Below, piece after piece: positions 1 to 10,152 of a DNA stretch of 64,000 nucleotides. The notes beneath the pieces were generated by a model. That model was not told where the DNA came from, did no database searches, and saw only the letters and a program-made list of their open reading frames with translations. Source of the DNA: Mycteria americana (Eukaryota > Chordata > Aves > Ciconiiformes > Ciconiidae); contig NC_134367.1 of the NCBI RefSeq assembly GCF_035582795.1, forward strand, positions 108,672,062 to 108,736,061, read 5' to 3'. Position 1 is the stretch's first letter, and each line of letters starts with the position of its first letter. A program made the translations under genes and the position numbers.

Positions 1-188
1 CACAAGCCTATATACACCCCATCCCAGGCAGCAATGCTGGTACATGAGTCCCCTTCTCGGGTATCTGCCTCTCTCCATGCTATGTCTGGGAGATAGCCAA
101 TAAAATGGTCTGTGTGTAAGGAATTTTTAAATTAAGCTTCATTTTTTTTTTCTTCTTCCAAGACAAAATTCAGAAGCGCTGTACGTAC

Positions 189-258
189 CCAGCTCTCCTT
201 GGCAGACATCTGTTCGAGTAGCTCCTCCAATTATAAACTGAGGATTGGCGCATAACTC
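189..258 (-). CDS. CAPN8: CAPN8 coding exon 2
   Basis: This 70-nt exon encodes [20 protein letters not shown] followed by GEL and one base of the next Gly codon. The acceptor is CAG at 261-259 and the donor is GTACGT from 188. It matches CAPN2 exon 2 (11142-11211) in length, phase and most residues. Confidence 0.9.
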
Positions 259-3200
259 CTGAAAAGACACATTTTCAAAGTATGCATCACCCTTTCTGGT
301 CTGAAAAGTCCCCGTTTCTTGTTCGTTGTTTCAATGTGAAGGTTCAAAAAATATTAAATGCTTTCAGCATTTCTCGAAAAATATATGCTTTGTCCTTTAT
401 CTGATTAACATGGTGTCAGAACAACGTTGCCTTATTAAATTGAAAACTGCATGTATTTTTTTGCTACTTGAGTCTGTCAGTGATATTGGTGAGAATTTTT
501 GCTACTGTGGGGACGGAGGTGGAAAATCAGCCTTGGAATTTACATCTTATTTTGGCTTGCTGTGGTTTTGGTTCAAGCAATGCAAATGAGTTTGTGACCG
601 TCGCTGCTGGGTCCGACATTGGAACTGTGTTGAGCTTCCCCTGCCACCGGCATGGAGAACGTTCCCCCTCCCCGACCCCGCTTCCTGGGAGGCCAACCAC
701 GCAAACACTTTTATTAGTGACCCCCCTTTCTTCCTAGCCCTTTGAGGCCAGCCAAGTTGGTTATGGCAATGACTGTTCCTCCTATCCCAACTCCGAGCCC
801 TCCAACAATTCAAGCCCTATATTAGGAAGTTAATATTGTCTCTCCAGAGGCAAAAGCCTTCCCTTTCTCCTGAGCATTTTCCATGAGCTTCTGGATGGCA
901 GCAAGGGGCAGTTTATAGGAAGCCTAACTTGGTGACCAGTGTTGAGGAAGGCTTGGGCAGTTGCCCGCTCTCCCAGAGAGCTGGTTGTCAGCTCTGAGCA
1001 TCCCCGTGTCACTGAGCTGTGGAGACAGGGACAACCCAGGACTTCTTGTGTGTGTGTGTGTGCGTGTGTGTGATGAAGAGCCAGTTTGTGAATCTCCTCT
1101 CGCAGTAGGTGTGATCCTGGCTACATCCTTTTTGCTTCTGTGGTTATCCAGCTGATCGGTCTTGGTGGATAGGAGTGAGGAGTAGGTTACCTACCACACA
1201 GAAAAGGGTTTGTGTTGGTTTTTCTCTCCTCCCTCCAAATTGGTGCAGCTGGTGGCAGTCAGCTGTGTATGACTTATTACTCACCTAGACACCTGTCCTT
1301 TCTGAGCCACTGCCAAGTGCCACATACGCCTTTCTCACAACTGCATTTCCACCTTCTCTCTTTCTATAAACCCACTGTTGAAATCAGAGGACAAGTCTTT
1401 GATGGCAGAGTGTCTAACGCTCACTGTCTGCAAACCAGCAGTCACAAACCAGGGAGGGATGACCTTAGCAGTGGATATTTATTTTGCAGGGCGCATTTCT
1501 CCAGCAGGTCTCTTCCAGTTCACCCACTGGGTCCTGCTGCCTGTTTCAGATGCAGGCAGGTAAATGAACAGCGATCCCAATCAGCCTGCAATTGTGGGCA
1601 GTTTGCAGATTGAAACTTGTCAGCTGACTTAAAAAGTCCAAGCAATGAGCAGGGCTGTGATCTGGGAGTCATCCGCAACCCACAGAAGCAGCTCAGATCC
1701 AGGTTCCTCCACAGGAGAGCAAAGCAGAGGGTCTGTCCCCCACACGCGTGCTTGTGCCACCTTGCAGCAGGGTTGGACTCTGCCCCCTGCGTAGCAATAA
1801 GCCAGTGGGTCCAGATACTTGTGGGTTAAGTGTCCATAAACTGCTTGTGCTGTTTATGTTAAGTGTCCAGAGGCTGCTGAGTGCTGGGAGGGCAGAGGGC
1901 TCCCACATGGGCAGGTCTCTAGCAAGCAGGGCTGGGACATTTAACCCTGCTGGATTTCAGCCCTCGGTCTTTCCTGACCGCACTACACTTGTGACTGTGC
2001 CTCTGCCTGCACCGGGCACGATGTTGCTCTTACATGAGGAACCACGGTATAATGTAATGAGTTTTCTAAGGCTGCTGGTCTCCCAGAGTAGGCAAAGCCA
2101 AGAGATACATCCATGGTACTTGCTGCTGAAACATTCAGGTGCCAGTGTGAAGTGCTGATGGACAAATGGGGTTGCCAGGGTAAAAACTCGGAGTTATTAA
2201 ACCTGCAAGTTTCTGTTTCTCACTTTTCAGGTGGAAAAAAACCAAAACCCTGAGCCTTGAAATTTTCCCTTCTTCTCTCATTCTCCTTTCCCCCATCAGA
2301 GGAAGGTAAGTTGTTTGGGGTTTTTTCCTTCCTTCCCCTTTTTTCAATTGTTCTTGATGATGCAAGGAGGGGCAAAATCACAAAGGAGGAGCAAAGTAGG
2401 GACAGAAAAAAAATGACTGAAAAATGAAAGTGCAGAAAAATCTCTGAAGGCCTGATTTTGTGGTTTTAAAAAAGTTCAGCAGCTAATCTTTCCTGAGAAA
2501 AACGACCATTTTAAAATGAAAGGCCATTTATAGGATACATGTATTTCAGTAATAGCTGTTCCAGTCAGTTGCCCTTTCACTGTTATTCGTGGCTTGAAGC
2601 GAGGCAGAGAATTTTATCTAAGTATTAGCCTGATTTCCTGAGGTGCACAGTGGCAGGACCATGGTGTGGGTACCGTTACAATTGATGGTCAGTATCTCCT
2701 GGGGTGCTCTGTGCTCTGTCTGGATACACGTGGCACGTTTGCATCCATCTCTGGATTGTACCCTGGCCTTGTAGCTCCGTGGAGCTGGGATGGACAGAGA
2801 GGAAGCAGCTTCCCATGAAGCAGTTATAGGATTCCTTGCTTTATAAAGGGCTTAGAAGATATTGATTTCTTTTTTTCCACCCCCTTTTCAACCTTGCTTC
2901 TGCTAACCATACAGGTAAAGCAAGACAGAAGAAAAAAACCAAAACATCCAGGAATAATGGATATTCAGGTTCACCACTGATTTAGCATGGGTATTCAGGT
3001 GGGCTTTGATTAGATCTGAACCCAGGAAAACAGGCAGTTATAAAGCACTCTTACCGTGGGGCGCTTCCAGATTATCCCCTGGGTTTTGAAGGAGTACGGT
3101 CCCAGGTCCCGGTAGCCCAGCGCGGAAGGACAGGCTGGGAACTCCTCATCCTTGAACAGGGTGCCAGCCTGCAGGCACTGCTGCTTCAGGGCTTCGTAGT

Positions 3201-3291
3201 CCTGCTTCAAATACTTGATGGCATTCCTGTTGGATCCCAGCCCTTCCGTGGCCGCTCTTTCTTGGCACAGCCTCGCCGCGACCCTGGACAT
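189..3291 (-). CDS. CAPN8: CAPN8 (calpain-8 / nCL-2), 5' part: coding exons 1-2 only
   Basis: This is the start of a calpain large-subunit gene, a Ca2+-dependent cysteine protease. Coding exons are 3055..3291 and 189..258 on the minus strand; the rest lies left of position 1. The translated 102 complete residues run from Met through the protease-core start to QGEL plus a split Gly, just before the GDCWLL catalytic-Cys segment expected in exon 3. Exon lengths (237 and 70 nt) and phases match CAPN2 exactly. Identity as CAPN8 rests on similarity of [23 protein letters not shown] and [10 protein letters not shown] to the nCL-2 branch, and on position: CAPN8 lies head to head with CAPN2 in human. 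Known CAPN8 is a gut-enriched calpain, but tissue use cannot be read here. Another conventional calpain paralogue is the only real alternative. Confidence 0.88.
259..3054 (-). other. CAPN8 intron 1 (2.8 kb)
   Basis: This intron between the first two CAPN8 coding exons holds a (TG)n microsatellite at about 1046-1071 and otherwise unremarkable sequence. Open frames of 60-136 codons here resemble no protein family I recognise. Confidence 0.75.
1046..1071. repeat. (TG)n microsatellite
   Basis: About 12 TG dinucleotides interrupted by one GCG step, within CAPN8 intron 1. Confidence 0.85.
3055..3291 (-). CDS. CAPN8: CAPN8 coding exon 1
   Basis: This exon encodes residues 1-79, from [14 protein letters not shown] to WKRPT. 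The start is the ATG at 3291-3289: it gives a 79-codon first exon, the same as CAPN2, and has G at -3. The donor after ACG is GTAAGA. The frame stays open upstream to about 3516, but that part is proline- and serine-rich and unlike a calpain, so I read it as 5' UTR. Confidence 0.88.
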
Positions 3292-6200
3292 GCCTGCCCG
3301 CCAGCCTGCCCGCCCGGCGTGCGGCACGGCTCTGTCGTTGCCTCCTGGGCAAGAGGAGGTGAATGTCGGCAGGTAGCAGGCTCGGCTGGAGCCGGGGGCT
3401 GCCCTCTGCGCCCTGGAGGGAGGAGGCACCAGAAGTGCAAATACGTACCCGAGATGTACCGAGAGACGCGGGCAGCTGGCAGAGGCCACAGCCGGCGCTG
3501 CTGGGACTGTGGGCACTGCCTTGCACTACACCCCCGTTATTTGCTTAAAAGCTTGTGAATTCCCTGCCCCTTTTTAAAATACACTCTTAACAAGGAGCAA
3601 GAGAAACCTGTGTTTTTGCAGACACGCCTGTTTACACATGGAAAGAGATTGTGTGCGTTCAGCGTGCTGGAAGTCGGGCTTGGGGACGAGCGCTTTAAAA
3701 ATCCAGATGAAGACGGTTTAAAACTCCTTTCCTTCCTTTTGAGATCGGGCTCTATACTGTTGGAGGGTAAAGCAGCCACAAAACCTGGTGCTGGATATTT
3801 ACTGCTACAGCTTACATGGCTACGGAGATGTCAGTGAGTTTTAAAGCCAGGAAAATGTTGAAAAGTTGAACCCACTTCTGGCATAAGTGATCTTTTTAAA
3901 AAAAAATTGTCTTCGGTACTCTCAAAGCAGTGTGATTTTTATGAATTGATTAATAAGCAATAAAAGGCATGAACTTGACAGAGCTAGGGATGGTCACCTG
4001 GCCATATGACCTGCAGAGGGCAAGGATCCAATCCAGGAGCATGACCCAGGCCAAAAGTGGAAAATTACGTCACCAAATAGGAGGCAAGCTGGTAACCCCT
4101 GCTCCCCATCTCCAGTGTGACCTTGGGCAAAAGTCACTGTACCTTTCCCATCTATAAAAATGGGGTCTCATCTCAGCTAGTGAGAAGTTAGCCATCTTAT
4201 TTACGGTCTTTTGGTGGTGCTTCCTGCATATAAAATATTTACATGCAAAAAAAAAAAAAAGCAAGCCTCGGGTGCAGAAGGCTTTTTAGACCTTAAAAAA
4301 TAGTGGTTCCTGTTCTTGTACTACAAAAACTCCAAGTTTCTACCCATTTCATGCCGACACAGGGGTCGCATCTCTCTGGCAAGGTGGTTGCAAATGTCTG
4401 TAGGTTCAAGAACTGAAGCAGGAGCAATGTTCTGCGGAGCACAGCTGCTCTCTGCTGTCTTCCTATTTAGTGCCTAGGTTTCCCCAGGAAAGCCCACTGC
4501 ATGTCCAGCTGAGAGCTGGGTAAGCAGTGACTTTGTTTGCCAGAAAGCGTGTTTGATGACTACCCCTCAGGAAGTTTAGACAGGAGGTATAGGGAAGGGA
4601 AGAGAGAATTTTTAAGGACTGAAACCTGTTGAGATAAGGAGTCCAAACAGTGGCTAGCCAGGTTGCTTGTCTGCAAATATTTGAAGAGCGTGAATGCAAA
4701 GGAGGAAACGAAATTACTTGGTCGGTTCCAGGTGGGCACAGGTAGAGAAGGCTGGGCTGAGGGAATTACTATACTGGTTATCTAAAAATTGAATTAATAC
4801 TGTTAAAATTGAATGAAGGAGAAGGATGGCCAGAATTTTGCCTCTGTTACATTTCAGTACTTCAGGTGTGTCTGTGTGCTTAATCAGAATAGAGCGTGTA
4901 ATAATAAAGGGTTTAGGGGAGGTTTTTTTCTTTCCAGGATGGATTTTTTTTCCCAACAAGTAGACCCATTCAGAGGTACCCACTTTCTCTGCTCATGAGG
5001 CAGAATACTAGTTTCTTTCCCTCCCTGCACCAGCCTCTTATGCTGAAATATCGTCTGTTCCTGTGGCCCAGAGGCACGCTCCTGCTTTGCTGTGCTTGCT
5101 GTAAGCTACAAGCTTTGGCAATGCTGCTCATGGAAAAGCATGGTGCTCCAGCTTTTGGGAAATGCCATTTTGATCCGGAATCTTTTGTTTCCCATGTACT
5201 TTTTTGGGCATACACTTGATATGGTGTGTGCTCTGTAACTCCAGTTGCCACTGGACACGGGTGGGCACAGAAGGGGTGAACCCTTGTGCATCACCAGCAT
5301 GTTAAGGTGCGATACAGAGGAAATACAATCAGATTTTAATCTTCATAAATTCCAGTAAAATGTGCCATAGGATTTTTTCTGTCCTGTATCTCACACTTGG
5401 GAAGAGGCTGAGGACAACCCTTTTCTCTGACGGAGGCTTGGACCAGGTAATCACCCAGTGTGTCCACCGTAAACCTCTGCTCCTAGTGACCTGTAGCACA
5501 GCACTTCAAATCCATTTCCAAGCTTGATTAGCGGCAGAATGATTTATTTTGTGTAGAAAGTGATACACAAGCACCATCTAGGGGATAAAAAGAAGAGGAA
5601 AAGATGGTGATTGTATAGTTGACGACAGCAACAAGCGACAGCTCTATTATGGGGGAAAAGGTTTTCGGGTTCTCCATGACTCCCAAAAACTGCTGCTGAA
5701 GTGGCATTAATGCCTAGGGAAACAGCAACCAGGAAAAAAAATATTAAAATTATTCTGCTTTCTGTTCCTTCTGGGATTTGCATATTTTTGTCTGGTTCTT
5801 CCTGTTTTCCTTCCCCTCTTCCCCTTTCCTATTGATAGCAAGAGGGTGAGAGAAATGGGGAAGAAGAGAATAAACCATGAAAATGCATCGCCTTGGTTTC
5901 AAAGAAGAATCTGCAAATTCCATGAAATCAAAACTGTTCCATGTCTGTGGAAATCTTTAGGAGAAAATAACTGCCAATTACCTAACAGTTCCAATTACCT
6001 ACATTTTTGCTGTAGTGCATTAGAGGGAAATGAAATGGTTCTCCTGTACTGCAGCACTTTGCTAATGAGAATTAAAGCTGCTTAGCTGTATAGTAGACCC
6101 TACAGTGTGAAAAGGAATTAGCTTGATTTAGAGAGCTTGCCTTCTCCTGCTCTAGATGTAGGGGCTCCTACCCACCCTATTACCGTAAAAATGAACTGAC

Positions 6201-9200
6201 TATTAATAGGCAGACTAGTGTGAGCTATGAAAGTTCCTAAATGTTTGTCTATAAGATTAGTCTTTTACAGGATTAAATATTTCACTAAGTGTTTGTTTGG
6301 GGTGGGGGAGTGCTGCTACAAGCTGCAGCCTAGCGGGTTCCCTATAGGGAAACACATCTGAAATTAGCAGTGATCCTGCTCATTTGTTTTATAAAAGCCA
6401 GAAAATTGTTGGTGCCTGAGGAGGAGGAAGATGACATGCTGCAGCGGTAACGCCTGCACCCCAGGTGTGAGGCTCCGCAACACAACCAGGCTGATGCAGG
6501 GGAGGTGTTTCAGCACCATAAGGAGCTGGGAAAGGTTTTGCAGGATGACCCAGGTCCTTCTGCCACCGCTCACAGTGTTGGCTGTGGCTGCAGCCAGTCT
6601 TGCAGTGATGAGGAAAGCTCAGTCCCTCTGCAGATCCCAGCTCCAGAGGGGAAAGCAATTCCCTTCCCTGTGAAATATCACCACTGCTGCTGCAAGCCTT
6701 CTCCTCCAGGAAGCCACCCTCATCCTGGTGAGGACAGGGCAGCTCTTGGGGAGGAGAGCAGGAGCCCAGCGGGTGCGTGGCCCCATTTCCCCCATCCTGG
6801 GCAGCTGGCCAGTTGCTCCCCATTGTTCCCCCAATATCTGTGTATAGTGGAGGGCAGATGAGCAAGAGGGATGCTGCAAGGCAGAGCAGCACTGAGCTGC
6901 TCACAACTGCTGAGTGTGGGCATAGGGAAGGAGAAGCCCATCCTACCTGGGACTCCAGGCTGCGAGTGGCAGCTGGATGTGCCAGGTTGCTGATGAGCTG
7001 CCACTTATCAGCAATCAGCATAAGCTGCTGCAGCAACAGCTGAAACCACTTTACCTGCAAAATGTGAGCATTAGTAACTTTTTTGAAGAGCTGCAGGTGT
7101 GCAGAGAGCTTAAGAAAAAGTCAATTTTTTTTCTTTCTAAAGTTGCCTAGTTTTAGGGGGACACTAGTGGGTAACTATTCTTGGGGTTGCTATTTTACCT
7201 AGGAGCATTACACTGGTCTCACAGTCAAGTGGAAATCACCCACTTCTTTAAAGAAAAGGGACATATTGTGTGAGTATGTAGGCGATCAAGGGACTGGCTC
7301 ATGTAGTGCTCAAAAGAACTTCCTTCCCTCTAACTGTGGACTCACATCCAGGTCTGCTGCTGGGCTGGAAGTGGCTGACTTGTCGACTTACCTGGCTGCA
7401 GAGGACTTTGTGGGTAGGCTGTTCAGATGGCTGCTAGTATGGCCAACTTCCCATATAATAAATGAAATCCTGTATTACACCAACATATCCTTGTCTATCA
7501 TCAAACCACCTGGGACACTACAGCCCTATATGTTTGGGACCAGTCTAACAAGCCATGGTGGCAAATACACCTCTTCTCTGCATTGCCCCAGGTACCCCTC
7601 CCACGGCCTACTTGAATCCTTGCTCAATTTCCGTCTGGCTTTGCTCCTTTCTGTCCCTCTCCTTTTCTATTTGGCTCTGTCTCAAGCCCCGTCCCACCGC
7701 AGAGACTCTAAGAAAACTCTGGTAACTCTGACTGCACAGCGCAGCCATGTAACATGCTTGTACACACTCGATGTTCTTGATCGTGGTGCAAGCGGAGGCT
7801 GTCGGCACGCTGCCTGCAGACCCTAGAGTGGTCTGTGAATATCATCTGTGGGACGCAGGGGAGATGACTAAGAAAAGCAAAGCGATTATATGACAAACTT
7901 CAACCCAGCTTAAACTTCTGCATCTACTGGCTGGTGAAAACCCCTGCTGTAAACTGGCACTGGTTTCCTTTTACCGTGACTCTTGAAAAATCAGTCCGTC
8001 TCTTGAAAAAGTCTGACCTGTGGCAGCTGTACAGATTTGAACCACTGCGTGGAGCCAAACAAACGCCTTTTGAGCTGCTCTGCAGCTCCTGGATCTGTCA
8101 GGTTAGGGTGCAACACGGCTCGTTGTTAGTTAAACTCTGCGGTGGTGAGGTGCTGCTGTCTCGTAGCCTCCTGGTTCAGTAGATGGCCTTCTTGCCTGCG
8201 AGATAATACAGCAGTGGTTAATGAATCGAAACAGTCGAGCAAAACCATCCTCTGGTGTCATACTGTGTCCTGCTACAGCTTCAGCACAGCCATGCTGGAG
8301 ACCTTGGCTAATGGTGTACAGCCGGTAACTGGGTGCACGCAGCACGTGCCGGCTCTGTTCAGAGAGCACTTACGGCACGTAACATTACTCGATCTGCTTC
8401 CAGTTCTCCATGTGTGACTGATTTCCCACATGCCTCAATATTCAGCTAAAAATACTATTCCCCTCTTCATTAAGAGAGCCCCTCTGACCTGCAAGGAAGA
8501 ACCAACACCTTTAAAGCAGAGCGAAGTCGGTCTGTGCCTGGCCAGGTTTGGACAACCTCACAGGCAGCATCAGGACTCCTGCCTTGGATGGCCATGATCT
8601 ACGCAGGTGTTGCTGGCTGGTGTGGCTCATACCACTTTCATATCTGACTTCAAAAAGATTCTGGGGGCCTACTCTGCTACGCTGTGAATTGAACAGGCAA
8701 TGCTTACCTTGTTTTCCTGTTCAATAGCAATGGTTTCCCACATAACTGTGTGAGTAGGACCTGTGCTGAGTATAAGCAGAGGAATCATAAGTGATTGAAG
8801 TCCAAAGCCACCAAGCAAATGGACAGTGTCTCCCAGGACATCGAGGCACCGTATATTGGCAATGAAGAAAAACTTCTGATTTATAATTTTCAAGGAAAAC
8901 TTCCCACCACATCTCAGCAAATGGTACAGCCGGGTATTTTATGGGTTTTAGACATTTTTCAAACAATAATGTTCATTTTAGCCAGATAGGATGGCTCCAA
9001 ACACGTGTTTAGTGCACCCAGGGCTTCGGATATGACCCACAAAAGGAGGTGCCTCTCCTTCCGAGGCAGCTGGGCAGCCAGCGCAGGCGGTGGGTGCAGC
9101 ACTAAGGGCCATCAGCCTCTGCGCCGCTGCCTGGGGAACGCTGCCTGGCACCCAGCACGTCCTGAGTCAGACCTAAAATATGAAACAAATGGTTTGAATT

Positions 9201-9915
9201 CTCCCTTGGAGGGTTGCCGTACGACGCGGGTGCCAGCAGCAGCATTTCAGCCATCCTTGGCAGCAGCACGCGGCCGAAACGGAGACACTCCTTTTCCCCC
9301 ACCGCACGGCGGAGGTGCGTTTTTGGGGGAAACTCGCTGTGGGGGGTTTGGGCTACACAGGGGGCTGTGGATGGGTTCATGCCAGCGGAGACAGCAACAC
9401 ATGCTTTGGTTACCGCCAGCAAACCAAGCCGTAAATTATTTCTGTTGTGTGCAGCGTTCAAAATTGTAACGGGATGACAATACAGGGTACATAGCAACCA
9501 TATTAGTTTCTGAGCCATACTAGTTTTTTCCCTTCCTTTGACTTTTTTCTAAGCTTCCAGATTTGGACATGGATACTTGTGGTTTTTACGCAGGAAATGT
9601 TGATTATTTTTTTTAATTGCTAAATACGTGTAGCAATACGGGAGCCAGGGCTGGCACAGGTGTGGAGCCAATGGGAGACACGCGTCCCTTCGGGTCCACG
9701 GGGAACAGAGATGGAGACCGGGGGGGGAAGTTTCTTCATCCGTGGCTCGGAGGGGGTGCGGGTGAATCCGGGTGCGGAGGGACTCGAGCCACCCGGGGGG
9801 TGCCGCGGAGCTGAGCCCTGCCGCCACTCGTGACACCCGCGGGGGGCGGGGGGTGTCAGGCCGGGCCGGGCGGGGCCGGGCCGTGGCGGGGCGGGGCGGC
9901 GGCAGCGGCGGGGCG
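3292..9915. other. Intergenic region between head-to-head CAPN8 and CAPN2
   Basis: These 6.6 kb separate the two start codons and must contain both 5' UTRs and promoters. I see a MIR-like relic near 4112-4172, an A-run at 4247-4260, and a CpG-rich end from about 9730. The longest open frames (for example 6389-7060 minus and 7266-7826 plus) have no recognisable domain, no flanking splice structure and no family resemblance. I see no RNA gene or further coding exon. Confidence 0.7.
4112..4172 (+). repeat. MIR-like SINE relic
   Basis: The stretch GTGTGACCTTGGGCAA, then GTCAC, then CATCTATAAAAATGGGG follows the core and 3' part of the amniote MIR SINE (GTGTGACCTTGGGCAA...CATCTGTAAAATGGGG). The flanks are too decayed to set limits. 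Recognition is from memory of the consensus. Confidence 0.6.
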
Positions 9916-10152
9916 ATGGCGGGGATGGCGGCGGCGGTGGCGAAGGAGCGGGCGGCGGCGGCGGGCGCGGGGCGGCACGGCCGCGCCGTCCCGTACCTGG
10001 GCCAGGACTTCGGGGCGCTGCGGCAGGAGTGCCTGCAGGAGGGGCGGCTCTTCCAGGACCCCTCCTTCCCCGCCGGCCCCACCGCCCTCGGCTACCGAGA
10101 GCTGGGACCCAGCTCCTACAAGACGCAGGGCGTCGTCTGGCGCAGACCTACG
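9916..10152 (+). CDS. CAPN2: CAPN2 exon 1 (residues 1-79)
   Basis: It encodes the anchor helix and the start of the protease core, ending QGVVWRRPT; the donor is GTAGGG. Residues 12-33 are unusually rich in Ala, Gly and Arg compared with the matching CAPN8 segment, in line with the very high GC of this exon. A second in-frame ATG sits at 9925. Confidence 0.95.

Noticed and set aside
3292-3516. In-frame upstream extension of CAPN8 exon 1
   Set aside because: The ATG at 3291 gives the calpain-typical 79-codon first exon. The upstream residues do not resemble any calpain.
4247-4260. A-run as the tail of a processed retrogene or SINE
   Set aside because: No coding relic, target-site duplication or SINE body ends at it. 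The MIR-like piece nearby does not use such a tail.
6389-7060. 223-codon open frame on the minus strand between CAPN8 and CAPN2
   Set aside because: Its composition is low-information, with scattered Ser, Pro, His and Cys. It has no recognisable domain and no conserved-looking blocks, and other frames across the same GC-rich stretch are also open.
7266-7826. 186-codon open frame on the plus strand in the intergenic region
   Set aside because: No domain, signal or splice context is visible. The translated residues look random, and a stop-free stretch of this length is expected occasionally.
9772-9915. In-frame upstream extension of CAPN2 exon 1
   Set aside because: The ATG at 9916 gives exactly 700 residues and puts Cys105, His262 and Asn286 at standard numbers. 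Upstream residues are Gly/Arg-rich translation of the CpG island.
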